Shown here piece after piece: positions 52,453 to 60,731 of a stretch of DNA of 64,000 bases; positions within the stretch are counted from its first letter, which is position 1; each line of letters begins with the position of its first letter. Source of the DNA: Termitidicoccus mucosus (GTDB taxonomy: Bacteria; Verrucomicrobiota; Verrucomicrobiia; Opitutales; Opitutaceae); contig NZ_CP109796.1 of NCBI RefSeq assembly GCF_038725785.1, forward strand, positions 3,534,001 to 3,598,000, written 5' to 3'. The notes under the pieces were generated by a model. That model was not told the DNA's origin, ran no database searches, and worked only from the letters and a program-made list of their open reading frames with translations. Position numbers and translations under genes: made by a program.

Positions 52453-53556
52453 ATGATTCTGACAGTCCGTATGCCCACCCCCACCCTGCGTACCCTGGCC
52501 AAATCGCTGGGCCTTTCCCGCACCACGGTTTCCGAGGCGCTGCGCGGATCGCCTTGCGTGAAGGCCGACACCATGGAACGCGTGCGCGCGGCCGCCAAGG
52601 CCGCCGGGTATCAGCCCAATCCTCTGGCCGGCGCGGTCATGTCGGAGTTGCGGCGTTCGCGCGGCGGCACGTTTCGCGGCGTCATCGCCATCCTCACCCT
52701 CGACGAGCCCGACCGGCCCGATTACGCGAAACGCTTCTACCGTGAGTTCACCCGCGGGGCCACCGAACGGGCGGCGACGCTCGGGTTCAAGGTCGAAGCG
52801 TTCACCGCGGGCGGAAAAACCGGCATCACCATGCACCGTCTCGACCAGATACTCCAGTCGCGCGGCATCCAGGGCATCATCATCCTGCCGGTCTGGGGCG
52901 ATCCGGATTTCTCCGCGCTGAGCTGGTCGCGCTATGCCGGGGTCTATACGGATTATTATATAAAACAGCCCGCGCTCCACGCCATCTGCCCCGATCACTA
53001 CCGTTCGCTCATCAACGTGCTGCACCGCCTGCACGCGCTGGGCTACAAGCGCCCGGGGCTTTTCATGCAAAAGCACCACGACGAGCGCCTGCTCTACCGC
53101 TGGCAGGGGGCGTTTCTTTCCTTTCAATACAATCATCCCGAGGCCGGCAACGTGCCGCCGCTGGTCGCGGACGAAATCACGCGGGATAATTTCGAGCCCT
53201 GGTTCCGGAAGCACGCGCCGGATGTCGTGCTCGGCCACCAGAGCGAGGCGATCGACTGGATGAGGGCGGCCGGGGCGAGGATTCCCAAGACCCAAGGATT
53301 CTTCTGCCTGAACACGCTGCGCCAGCACACGCCCTGCGCGGGGCTCGACCAGTGCCCGGAGACCATCGGCTCGCGCGCGGCCGAGGCGGTGATCGCAAAA
53401 CTGCATCGCAATGAATGCGGCGCGACCAGCACGGTTTCGCTGACCACGATTCCCAGCCACTGGGTGGACGGCCCGACCATCCGCAGCAAACCGCTGAAAA
53501 GCAGAATCGACGAGCTCAGACAGGCCTCCTCGCTGCCGGGCAACCTCGCGCTGTGA
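52453..53556 (+). CDS. LacI-family transcriptional regulator
   Basis: A 367-residue regulator; the ATG at 52471 (MPTPTLRTLAKSLGLS) may be the real start. The HTH is LRTLAKSLGLSRTTVSEALR, followed by the hinge region AAAKAAGYQPNPLAG. The sugar-binding domain begins RGVIAILTLDEPDRPDYAKRF and contains SRGIQGIIILPVWGDP and KRPGLFMQKHHDERLLYRW. This sub-type, with GAVMSELRRSR after the hinge, is common in Opitutaceae beside glycan genes. It probably controls the pectate lyase and TonB receptor genes upstream in response to a sugar. The CGGACWGTCCG palindromes before the lyase are candidate operators. Confidence 0.92.
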   Translation: MILTVRMPTPTLRTLAKSLGLSRTTVSEALRGSPCVKADTMERVRAAAKAAGYQPNPLAGAVMSELRRSRGGTFRGVIAILTLDEPDRPDYAKRFYREFTRGATERAATLGFKVEAFTAGGKTGITMHRLDQILQSRGIQGIIILPVWGDPDFSALSWSRYAGVYTDYYIKQPALHAICPDHYRSLINVLHRLHALGYKRPGLFMQKHHDERLLYRWQGAFLSFQYNHPEAGNVPPLVADEITRDNFEPWFRKHAPDVVLGHQSEAIDWMRAAGARIPKTQGFFCLNTLRQHTPCAGLDQCPETIGSRAAEAVIAKLHRNECGATSTVSLTTIPSHWVDGPTIRSKPLKSRIDELRQASSLPGNLAL

Positions 53557-53633
53557 TGTCGCGCGAAGCGACATGCCTGCCATGCCTTTCCAAATTATGG
53601 TCTTCCTGGGGCCCCTCGTTTCCTTCTGTTCAA

Positions 53634-53790
53634 AATAATGGTTCGATTTTATTAACCACGAAGGACGCGAAGAGCGCGACGTAAATCATGATTGCTCTTT
53701 GCATCCTTCGCGTTCTTCGCGGTTAATTTAATGGTTCTTCATTTTTGGACAGAATGGATTTTTCATTCTGTCTGAATAAAGGGTTCGTTT
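53634..53790. repeat. Modular repeat array 3
   Basis: Constant words are AATAATGGTTCGATTTTATT (53634-53653), AATTTAATGGTTCTTCATTT (53725-53744) and AATAAAGGGTTCGTTT (53775-53790). The first interval has a 19-bp stem with two mismatches (53654-53672 with 53706-53724). The second has a perfect 9-bp stem GACAGAATG/CATTCTGTC. It fills the gap between convergent LacI and glutamine synthetase genes. Confidence 0.8.
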
Positions 53791-53794
53791 CCCC

Positions 53795-55156
53795 TCAAAA
53801 CATCCGCGCGTAGCGGTCTATTTCCCACTGCGTGATTTGCTGGCGGTAGGCGCGCCACTCCTCGGATTTGTAACGAACAAACTCGTCGCGCAATTCCCTG
53901 CCGAGCACGCGCTCCGTGAAAGGATCGCCGGCGAAGGCGGCGACCGCCTCCTGAAGCGACTGCGGGAGGTGGCAGATGCCCTGCGCGGCCAGTTGCTCGT
54001 CGGTGTAGGCGTAGAGGTTTTCCTCGCGGGGGCGGCCCGGATCGAGTTTTTCGCGGATGCCTTCCAGCCCGGCGGCCAGCACCAGCGTGGCGGCGAGATA
54101 GGGATTGCAGGACGAGTCGGCGTTGCGGCTTTCGCAACGACCGCCGCTCATCGGCACACGGATGGAATTCGTCCGGTTGTTGGTGCCGAAGCTGTTGAAG
54201 ACCGGCGCCCACGAGTAATAATTCATGAGGCCGCGCCGGACGAGGCGTTTGTAGCTGTTCACCGTCGGGGCCATCGCCGCGCAGATCGCCGGGCCGTGCC
54301 TGAGGATGCCGCCGATGAAGTGGTAGGCGACGGGGCTGAGGCCCAGGCCCAGAGGGTCGGCGGCTTTGTCGTGCGCGAATGCGTTTTTTCCGGTTTCCAA
54401 ATCATAAAGCGACATGTTGAAATGCGCACCGTTGCCCGTTTTGTCTGCAAACGGTTTCGGCATGAAGGTGGCCAGCAGCCCCTCCTCCTCCGCGTAATGC
54501 TTGGCCATCGTGCGGAAAAACACATAGCGGTCGCACATGGTGAGCGCGTCGGAATATTTAAAATCGAACTCGAATTGCGACGGCGCGTCCTCGTGATCGA
54601 GCGAATACAAATCCCAGCCGAGCTGGTCGATGGCGGAGGAAACCTTGTCCAGCCAGGTGTAGCGCCGGAAAAAGCGGCGGATGTCATAACAGGTCTTGTT
54701 GAGCTGGTCGTCGGCATTGGGAATGCCGATGCGCCCCGCGTCGTCGAGCTTCACGACAAAAACCTCGCATTCGATGCCGAGATTGAAGCCGAAGCCCAGC
54801 GACGTCGCGTCGGCGAGCACCTTTTTGAGCGCGACGCGCGTGTTTATTTCGTAGGGCTCGCCGTGAAAGGTGTTGTCCGCCGGGAACCAGGCGACCTCCC
54901 GGTTCCACGGGAGGATGACGCCCCGGTCGAGATCGGGGAGCGACGCGATTTCGTCGTCGTTGGGCGACTGCCCGAGCCCGTCGAGCGCGTAGCCCGTATA
55001 TAATTCCGAGCCATGCGCGAAATGGAGGAAGTGGTCGATGGGGACAAACTTCCCCTTGGGCACGCCGTGGATGTCCACATACGCGCCGACGCAATATTTC
55101 ACGCCCTTGGCCTTCAGTTCCTTCTGGAGGGAGAGGATTTCATGTTCTGTTTTCAT
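53795..55156 (-). CDS. glnT: Glutamine synthetase, type III (GlnT-like)
   Basis: A 453-residue ligase. The N-terminal beta-grasp [20 protein letters not shown] and [17 protein letters not shown] match the type III/GlnT family rather than GlnA-I. Catalytic-domain motifs are [12 protein letters not shown] (metal Glu), [34 protein letters not shown] (ATP/Glu site) and [18 protein letters not shown] (substrate Arg). Enzymes of this group join ammonia, and in some cases amines, to glutamate. It is the last gene after an ABC transporter and a creatininase-like hydrolase on the same strand, fitting assimilation of nitrogen released from an imported compound. Confidence 0.88.
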   Translation of the reverse strand: MKTEHEILSLQKELKAKGVKYCVGAYVDIHGVPKGKFVPIDHFLHFAHGSELYTGYALDGLGQSPNDDEIASLPDLDRGVILPWNREVAWFPADNTFHGEPYEINTRVALKKVLADATSLGFGFNLGIECEVFVVKLDDAGRIGIPNADDQLNKTCYDIRRFFRRYTWLDKVSSAIDQLGWDLYSLDHEDAPSQFEFDFKYSDALTMCDRYVFFRTMAKHYAEEEGLLATFMPKPFADKTGNGAHFNMSLYDLETGKNAFAHDKAADPLGLGLSPVAYHFIGGILRHGPAICAAMAPTVNSYKRLVRRGLMNYYSWAPVFNSFGTNNRTNSIRVPMSGGRCESRNADSSCNPYLAATLVLAAGLEGIREKLDPGRPREENLYAYTDEQLAAQGICHLPQSLQEAVAAFAGDPFTERVLGRELRDEFVRYKSEEWRAYRQQITQWEIDRYARMF

Positions 55157-55240
55157 GTTATATATAATACAATTTTCGAATAGGTGTTCTGTTTAGAGCA
55201 GTTTTGGGTTAAACTATTTCCAAACGAAATTCATATTTTG

Positions 55241-55295
55241 GGTAGGGCGAGGCGTCCCCGCCGAGCCGCGGCTCAGCCGGAGGCTTCGCCCTACC
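55241..55295. repeat. REP-like element, family A copy 3
   Basis: GGTAGGGCGAGGCGTCCCCG to GGAGGCTTCGCCCTACC, with GAGCCGCGGCTC in the centre, is almost the same as 28361-28415. The homology extends past the palindrome into TTGATAAATCTATAAATGG TTCG-containing sequence, as it does at 28416. It lies between the creatininase and glutamine synthetase genes. Confidence 0.85.
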
Positions 55296-55370
55296 TTGAT
55301 AAATCTATAAATGGTTCGGAAATGGTATTGAACAGTCGGAAATTTCCAACAATGGCGCGGGGTCCGCGGC

Positions 55371-56177
55371 TCACCCGTTCGGGCCGTTGGCGTCGTGCGT
55401 GGGGACGAGAGGACTTTTTTCGCGCAGTCCCTTGCGGACGATTCCGGCCACGTCCGCCACGAGCCAGCGGAAGAGGCGCTCGCCCTGCGCAAGGGAGGCG
55501 CGGCTGGGATGGCCGGTGACGCCGTTGGTGCTTGTATGGTTGACCGGATGCGCGAAAACGGCGCCGACGGTGCGGTCGGGGTCGTCGGATTTTTTTATCA
55601 AATCCGGGCGCGTGATTTCCGGCGCGCGGGCGAGCATGAGCGCGGTCTCGGCCTGGTTGGCGTGCCAGTCCCGCGCGTCGGCGAAAAACGTTTTTTGCGT
55701 GCGCGGGCTGGCGGTGGCGGTGTTGACCAGCGCCACCATGAAACCGTCGTGATGGTAGCGGAGGTTTTCGAGCGCGCAACGGAGCGGGGCGGCGTTGGTG
55801 ACGTGGCTGTTTATTATAAAGAGTTTTTTGAAGCCGGCCCGCCAGAGCCAGCCGCCGATGTCCGTGACGAGGGCGATCAGGGTCTGGGGCTGGAGCGACA
55901 GCGTTCCGGGCCAGCGGTGCGAGTGGCCGAGCGAGCATCCGTAGGGAAGCGCGGGGAGCGCGGGCACGGAGGTCGCGGCGGAGACGGCGGCGCAGACATC
56001 GGCGGCCAGGACCGTGTCCATCCCGGTGCCCAGGTGCGGGCCGTGTTGCTCGGTCGCCCCGCACGGCAGGAGCACCGCGTCCATGCCGCCGGCGCGCAGT
56101 CGCCCGATTTCAGGCCAGGTCAGTTGCGACCAGAGGACGGGGTGCGGGCGGGGGCGGTTGGCTTTGGCGCGTTTCAT
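55371..56177 (-). CDS. Creatininase-family amidohydrolase
   Basis: A 268-residue protein. Metal-site motifs are LLPCGATEQHGPHLGTGMDT (Glu43, His45, Asp54) and INSHVTN, where most relatives have NGHGGN or NGHxEN, then DWHANQAETALML and HPVNHTSTNGVTGHPS. The family hydrolyses cyclic or linear amides such as creatinine. The altered second metal motif suggests a different substrate or metal arrangement. The gene lies 46 nt after the ABC ATPase gene in a nitrogen-type operon, so it may open the ring or amide of the imported compound before type III glutamine synthetase takes up ammonia. Confidence 0.87.
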   Translation of the reverse strand: MKRAKANRPRPHPVLWSQLTWPEIGRLRAGGMDAVLLPCGATEQHGPHLGTGMDTVLAADVCAAVSAATSVPALPALPYGCSLGHSHRWPGTLSLQPQTLIALVTDIGGWLWRAGFKKLFIINSHVTNAAPLRCALENLRYHHDGFMVALVNTATASPRTQKTFFADARDWHANQAETALMLARAPEITRPDLIKKSDDPDRTVGAVFAHPVNHTSTNGVTGHPSRASLAQGERLFRWLVADVAGIVRKGLREKSPLVPTHDANGPNG

Positions 56178-56222
56178 GACCTTTTGTCGCAGGCCGGCAT
56201 TTGGGCGGGGCGGCGGATGAAT

Positions 56223-57119
56223 TTATTCGACGTCGTCGCCCGCGGCGGTGAGGCGGACGATGGGCAGGCGCTCCTGCTCGTCCGGACGGATTTCGGTTCT
56301 CGGATGGATAAGCTCGTCGAGGCGGCGGCGCGTGGCCTGGAATTCCGGGGAATTGAGCTGGGAAAAATGGCGCGGCCTGGGCACCGGCACTTCCATGACC
56401 TCGGCCACTTCGCCCGGATGCGCCTTGAGCACGAGGATGCGATCGGCCAAGAGGATGGCCTCGTCGAGGTCATGCGTGATGAACAGGATGGTGACATCCA
56501 CGTTGCGCCAGATCTCCATCAGGTGCGACTGCATCTGCGCGCGGGTTTGCGCGTCGAGCGCGCCGAACGGCTCGTCCATGAGCAGCACGCGCGGATTGGG
56601 AGCGAGCGCGCGGGCGATGGCGACGCGTTGTTTCATGCCGCCGGAGAGCTGGTTGGGATAGACGTCGTAGAATTTGCGGAGTCCCACGAGATCGAGCCAT
56701 TGCATCGCCTCGCGCGCGGCCTCCGACGATTCCGCGCCCTGCATCTGAAGGCCGAACATGACGTTTTCCTTGACCGTGAGCCACGGGAAAAGGGTGTATC
56801 CTTGAAAAACCATGCCGCGATCCGGCCCCGGCCCGCTCACTTTTTTCCCATCGATGAGAAGTTCCCCCGAAGTGCTTTCGTCGAGGCCGGCGATGAGCCG
56901 GATGAGCGTGGATTTTCCGCAGCCCGACGGTCCGATCACGCAGACAAACTCGCGCCGGTGCACATCGAAGGAAATATCCTTGAGCGCCACCACAGGGGCT
57001 TTTTCGCCGGAAAATTCGCGTCCGATGCCCCTCACGGAAAGCACGACGGGGCGCTCCTTGATCTTGCGAAAACGCTCCGTCACGGCGGGAGATTGCAGTT
57101 TGTAATCAGGAAGGCTCAT
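56223..57119 (-). CDS. NitT/TauT-type ABC transporter ATPase
   Basis: A 298-residue ATPase. It has Walker [19 protein letters not shown], a Q loop [18 protein letters not shown], signature [15 protein letters not shown], Walker [18 protein letters not shown] and switch His in [14 protein letters not shown]. The sequence is closest in style to SsuB/TauB/NrtD proteins for nitrate, sulfonate and related small molecules. Its start overlaps the permease stop by 14 bases. A C-terminal 40-residue tail ([18 protein letters not shown]) is typical of some nitrogen-compound transporters. Confidence 0.93.
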   Translation of the reverse strand: MSLPDYKLQSPAVTERFRKIKERPVVLSVRGIGREFSGEKAPVVALKDISFDVHRREFVCVIGPSGCGKSTLIRLIAGLDESTSGELLIDGKKVSGPGPDRGMVFQGYTLFPWLTVKENVMFGLQMQGAESSEAAREAMQWLDLVGLRKFYDVYPNQLSGGMKQRVAIARALAPNPRVLLMDEPFGALDAQTRAQMQSHLMEIWRNVDVTILFITHDLDEAILLADRILVLKAHPGEVAEVMEVPVPRPRHFSQLNSPEFQATRRRLDELIHPRTEIRPDEQERLPIVRLTAAGDDVE

Positions 57120-58266
57120 CGGTGTTTTTGGGCGAGGTTGGCAGGGAACCGGCCGGAATTGGGCCCGCCGCCATTTCGGCGGCCTGCGCCGGGATGGGCA
57201 GTCCGCGCGCGGCGCAGGCCGCGAGGAAGCGCCGGTGCTGGACTTCCTTCGACGGCGCGAGGAGGCCCTCGGTGTTTTTTATGAAGGAGAAAAACGCGCG
57301 CACCCGGCTCGGCCTCGGGTTTTTCCACGCGAAGATATGCCGTCCGAGCCAGGCGAGGAACTGGTCGGTGGAAAGGCCGATGACACCGATGATGATGATC
57401 GCGGCATATACATTGTCGAAATTGCGGTATTTGGCCTGTTGATTGATAAAAAACGTAATCCCGCTGCTGACGCCGATGACCTCGGCCACGATCAGATAAG
57501 TCCACGCCCAGCCAAGGAGGATGCGGAGATCGTTATATAGATCGGGCAAGCTGGCGGGCACGAGGACGCGCAGGACGAGGTGGCGGCGCTTGGCGCCGAG
57601 GGTTTGCGCCGCCTCGAGCAGGCCGCCATCGACCTTGCGGACCGTGTTGGCGACCACGAGCACCTGCTGGAAAAGCGTCCCGATGACGATGATTGCGATT
57701 TTCGGTTCCAGATGGATGCCGAAGATCGCAACCATCAGGGCGCCGAAGGCCGGGGCGGGCATGTAGCGCACAAAATCGACAAAGGGTTCCGTGACGCGCG
57801 ACACGCTCGCATACGCGCCGCACAGAACCCCGAGAGGCACGCCGAGGACGCTCGAGATGAGAAACCCCCAGAAGATGGTTTGCAGGCTCATGCCCAGGCT
57901 TTCATGCAGCCAGCGGTCGCCCTTCAGCGCGGGTTCGGTGGTGAACGCGGTGTAAAGCGCGCGCACCACATTGTGCGGCGCCGGCAGGTAGATGGGATTG
58001 GCCCTTTCTCCCCGGGGAGGCCTGCCGCCCGCGCGCAGGACATTGTCCGCTTCTTTCTGAAATTCGTCCCGGTCAACCAGGGTGCCCGTCCGTATCCAGG
58101 CGACGTCCCCCGAGTCGGTGACCTTGATCATCGGATGCCAGATCCACGGCACGTAGCTGACACAACCCCAGAGCGCGAGCGGCAGCAGAAATGCCAGCAG
58201 GCCGAGCATGGCGCGCTGCCGGGGCTGGAGTTCCCGGCGGATTGAAAACCAGTGGAGGCGGGACAT
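57106..58266 (-). CDS. NitT/TauT-type ABC transporter permease
   Basis: About 386 residues from the ATG at 58266; an upstream ATG at 58311 is possible, and neither has a Shine-Dalgarno. It is longer than the usual 260-280. The first helix ([17 protein letters not shown]) is followed by an extra soluble loop of about 80 residues ([20 protein letters not shown]), then the standard core with [21 protein letters not shown] and the EAA-like loop [27 protein letters not shown] basic tail of about 70 residues follows the last helix. The periplasmic insertion may contact the binding protein. Confidence 0.9.
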   Translation of the reverse strand: MSRLHWFSIRRELQPRQRAMLGLLAFLLPLALWGCVSYVPWIWHPMIKVTDSGDVAWIRTGTLVDRDEFQKEADNVLRAGGRPPRGERANPIYLPAPHNVVRALYTAFTTEPALKGDRWLHESLGMSLQTIFWGFLISSVLGVPLGVLCGAYASVSRVTEPFVDFVRYMPAPAFGALMVAIFGIHLEPKIAIIVIGTLFQQVLVVANTVRKVDGGLLEAAQTLGAKRRHLVLRVLVPASLPDLYNDLRILLGWAWTYLIVAEVIGVSSGITFFINQQAKYRNFDNVYAAIIIIGVIGLSTDQFLAWLGRHIFAWKNPRPSRVRAFFSFIKNTEGLLAPSKEVQHRRFLAACAARGLPIPAQAAEMAAGPIPAGSLPTSPKNTDEPS

Positions 58267-58338
58267 GAAAAAGTCTTGGTCGTATATTACTGGAAGTCCG
58301 ATTCGGAACAACGGCCTGCGCCCTTCGCCTGTTTTTAT

Positions 58339-58437
58339 CTTTCCTCTTTATTCTTTCTCTTTCCTCTTTCTCTCCTCTTTCGCGAACCTCCTTGAATGGA
58401 GGGGAGAAAGAGGAAAGAGAAAGAATAAAGAGGAAAG
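58339..58437. repeat. 34-bp perfect polypyrimidine/polypurine inverted repeat
   Basis: Bases 58339-58372 (almost only C and T) are the exact reverse complement of 58404-58437 (almost only A and G). The 31-base loop contains a smaller CCTCC/GGAGG stem. It lies between the binding-protein and permease genes, where the transcript would fold into a very long hairpin. Confidence 0.95.
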
Positions 58438-58478
58438 AACTTTTAAGGAAATCTCGAAAAGGCGGAGGACTTTTCTTT

Positions 58479-59468
58479 TTACTTCAAGGCGTCGGCCGTG
58501 ACCGATGCGTCTATATAAGCCGGGACATCCTGCGCCTTCTTATACACGCTGTTTTTGACATTAAAATCGTCCGCTATCACCGACGATCCGAGGATGGAAT
58601 CGAACCCCTTGCTCGTGGAGGAAAGATATTTGTAGCCCTCGGCCAGCGTGAGGAAATGCGTGCCGGGCATGAATTGCTCGTAATCCTTGGCCGACACCCC
58701 CGCGCGGGCGGCCATTATCTTGATGCCATCGGCACGGGTTTTCGGGTCGGCCAGATAGGCCACGACCTTGTCCCAAACCTTCACGAATTTCACCCAGTCG
58801 GCCCGGCGTTGGGCGAGGCTTTGGGGCGTGGCGACCACCATGTCGTAAATCAGGCCGGGCTCGTCCGCGCTCGAATAAACCACCGTGGAGCCGGGCACCG
58901 CCTTGAGGGCCTGCCCGGAGTTTGGCTGCCAGGCCGCGACCGCGTCCACCTGCCCGGAGGCAAGGACCTGCGGGGTTTGGTTGGTGGGGGTGGGCACGAG
59001 TTCGACATCCGCCTCGGTCATCCCGTGTTTTTTGAGGCCGTTCAGCAGCAGGAGATGATCGACAAAGCCGATTTCGACGGCGATCTTTTTCCCCTTGAGT
59101 TCCTTGAGCGACTTTATGCCCGGACGGGCGATGATCATGTCGTTTCCGTCGGAATAGTCCGTGAGGAGAATCATGATATTCTTCGCCCCGCCCGCCCCGG
59201 TCACGAGGGAATCGCCGTTGGTCACGGTGACGGCGTCCACCTGGCCGGCGATAAACGCTTCCATCGACGGACCGTATTCGAACCACAAGAGATCGACCTC
59301 GACGCCGGCTTCCTTGAACCAGCCCTTTTGTTCGGCAATGGCGAGGGCGGTCCAGCCGGGATAATCGGAATAGGCGACTTTCAGGGGCGCCGCGGGCAGA
59401 ACCGCGGAACCCAAAACGAATGCGCACGCGGCGCAGAGGACGTGGCGGAGGAAGCGTGAAGGATTCAT
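58479..59468 (-). CDS. NitT/TauT-type periplasmic substrate-binding protein
   Basis: A 329-residue protein from the ATG at 59468 (another ATG at 59477), with signal peptide MNPSRFLRHVLCAACAFVLG and cleavage near LPAAPLK. The mature start LKVAYSDYPGWTALAIAEQKGWFKEAGV (in outline) is typical of the NMT1/ABC-SBP family, followed by QVDAVTVTNGDSLV and LKGKKIAVEIGFVDHLLLLNGL. Ligands in this family include taurine, nitrate, aliphatic sulfonates and pyrimidine precursors; the ligand here is unknown. It is the first gene of the transporter/creatininase/glutamine synthetase series and is separated from the permease by a long hairpin. Confidence 0.92.
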   Translation of the reverse strand: MNPSRFLRHVLCAACAFVLGSAVLPAAPLKVAYSDYPGWTALAIAEQKGWFKEAGVEVDLLWFEYGPSMEAFIAGQVDAVTVTNGDSLVTGAGGAKNIMILLTDYSDGNDMIIARPGIKSLKELKGKKIAVEIGFVDHLLLLNGLKKHGMTEADVELVPTPTNQTPQVLASGQVDAVAAWQPNSGQALKAVPGSTVVYSSADEPGLIYDMVVATPQSLAQRRADWVKFVKVWDKVVAYLADPKTRADGIKIMAARAGVSAKDYEQFMPGTHFLTLAEGYKYLSSTSKGFDSILGSSVIADDFNVKNSVYKKAQDVPAYIDASVTADALK

Positions 59469-59477
59469 AATGATCAT

Positions 59478-59805
59478 GATTCGGTGTTACAAAATTTCAA
59501 TTTTGTGTTACGCGAATCAGAAAGCATACCCTGTGCCATGCGCAACCCATGCGCAAAAACAAGCGGCGCGCCAAAGACCCCGGAAAGCGAAAGGGTTAGG
59601 CGCGGGATGGCCGGAGCGCCCGGCCGCCAATACCAATTGGACACTTTGAAAAATCAACCTCCACAAGTTCCACGGTAGGGAGGCCTCTCCGAGACCTCCG
59701 TCACCACTTCAACCCTCCAATGAAATTCCAAACCGCCCTCTCCGCCCGACGGAGGCCTCGGAGAGGCCTCCCTACCGCCTACGGCTATTTTTTCAAAGCG
59801 GCCTT
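59478..59805. other. Gap with a 29-bp palindromic stem
   Basis: The main feature is an inverted repeat of 29 bases with one mismatch (59674-59702 with 59748-59776), beginning GGTAGGGAGGCCTCTCCGAG. Weak outer pairing of TTTGAAAAAT with ATTTTTTCAAA extends it. No gene is seen. The palindrome lies just after the rhombosortase gene and may serve as its terminator. The sequence TGTTACGCGAA near 59504 resembles the inner end of the MITE-like repeat at 29613. Confidence 0.65.
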
Positions 59806-60471
59806 TTATGGAGAACCAGGCGCCCGCGATGCCGTCGCGGATTGAACCGTTCCGTCCCGGCGCCGCGTGGCGGGTTGGCGAAGGAATGGTGTCATGGTGA
59901 CGAGCGCGCCGGTAAGGACTCCGGCAAGGTGCGCGAGGGGGACAGGTGCAAACGCGGTGGTCGCGCCGACAAAGAAGGCGGTGCCGGTGGCGAGTTCGTA
60001 GGCGCATTTGGCGAGCGCAGCCGCAAAGGCGAGCACGGCGAGGGCAAGGGTGAAGTGATGCCGCGCGCGCAGGCCGTCGCGAAAAAGGTGCCCGACGATC
60101 ACGCCGTAGGCGGCGCAGTCGAGCCCGGAGAGACCGCGATAATGAGTGAAGTGCGGCTGGAGCGCCCAGACGAGGAGCGTGATGGCGGGCGCGGAAACGG
60201 CGAGCGCGGCGAGCCAGTCGCGGCGGGATTTGCCCTCGGCCATCGTGCCGAGGAGCAGCAGCGCGAAAACGTCCCAACGCAGGTGCGAGACGCCGAAGTG
60301 CGTGAGATGCGCGGTGAGGAACCGCCAGAGTTCGCCGCGCGCAATGGCGTCGCGGTCGAATTGGAGGGCGTCGGTGAACGCGGGCGGCAGCGCGGCGGCG
60401 AGCAGGGCGAGCGCGGCGAGGGCGAGGGTGACAAGGGGGAAACGGCGCATGGCGGAAAAGTTGAAAGGCAA
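59806..60471 (-). CDS. Rhombosortase-like rhomboid intramembrane protease
   Basis: A 221-residue membrane protein with about six helices. The start FPLVTLALAALALLAAALPP, then RGELWRFLTAHLTHFGVSHLRWDVFALLLLG (in outline), resembles rhombosortases. The catalytic Ser115 is in YRGLSGLDCAAYGVIVG and the His181 in PLAHLAGVLTGAL. Rhombosortases cut proteins that end in a GlyGly-CTERM signal (Gly run, membrane helix, basic tail) and help move them to the surface. The adjacent upstream gene on the same strand encodes a protein with such a tail, which strongly supports the pairing. Confidence 0.85.
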   Translation of the reverse strand: MPFNFSAMRRFPLVTLALAALALLAAALPPAFTDALQFDRDAIARGELWRFLTAHLTHFGVSHLRWDVFALLLLGTMAEGKSRRDWLAALAVSAPAITLLVWALQPHFTHYRGLSGLDCAAYGVIVGHLFRDGLRARHHFTLALAVLAFAAALAKCAYELATGTAFFVGATTAFAPVPLAHLAGVLTGALVTMTPFLRQPATRRRDGTVQSATASRAPGSP

Positions 60472-60632
60472 GGGCGCAAGGAGGGCTGGCTGAGGATGCC
60501 AGATTGTCTGTCTAATCCGTCTTCATCCATGCCATCCGTGATCAACCTCTTTGGTCGTGGCTACGCCACGCTGGGGTTGGTGTGTTTTCAAGATTGAGTG
60601 GTTGTTGTGCGACCGAAAGTGCCGGCATGCGG

Positions 60633-60699
60633 GCGGCGCGGGCTTGTTGCCCGCGCCGCTCAATCCGACGGCTTCGCCGTCTGCCGGCTGGAAGCCGGC
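60633..60699. repeat. Triple hairpin repeat after the VIT/VWA gene
   Basis: Three perfect stems follow one another: GCGGCGCGGGC/GCCCGCGCCGC (60633-60659, loop ttgtt), GACGGC/GCCGTC (60667-60681) and GCCGGC/GCCGGC (60683-60699). They fill part of the 260-base gap between the VIT/VWA and rhombosortase genes. Confidence 0.85.
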
Positions 60700-60731
60700 G
60701 CTCCCAGTCGCTGACGCGGTTTCGCGAGGGC

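Noticed and set aside
52438-53583. 381-codon frame antisense to the LacI gene
   Set aside because: The LacI HTH and sugar-binding domain on the plus strand are unambiguous.
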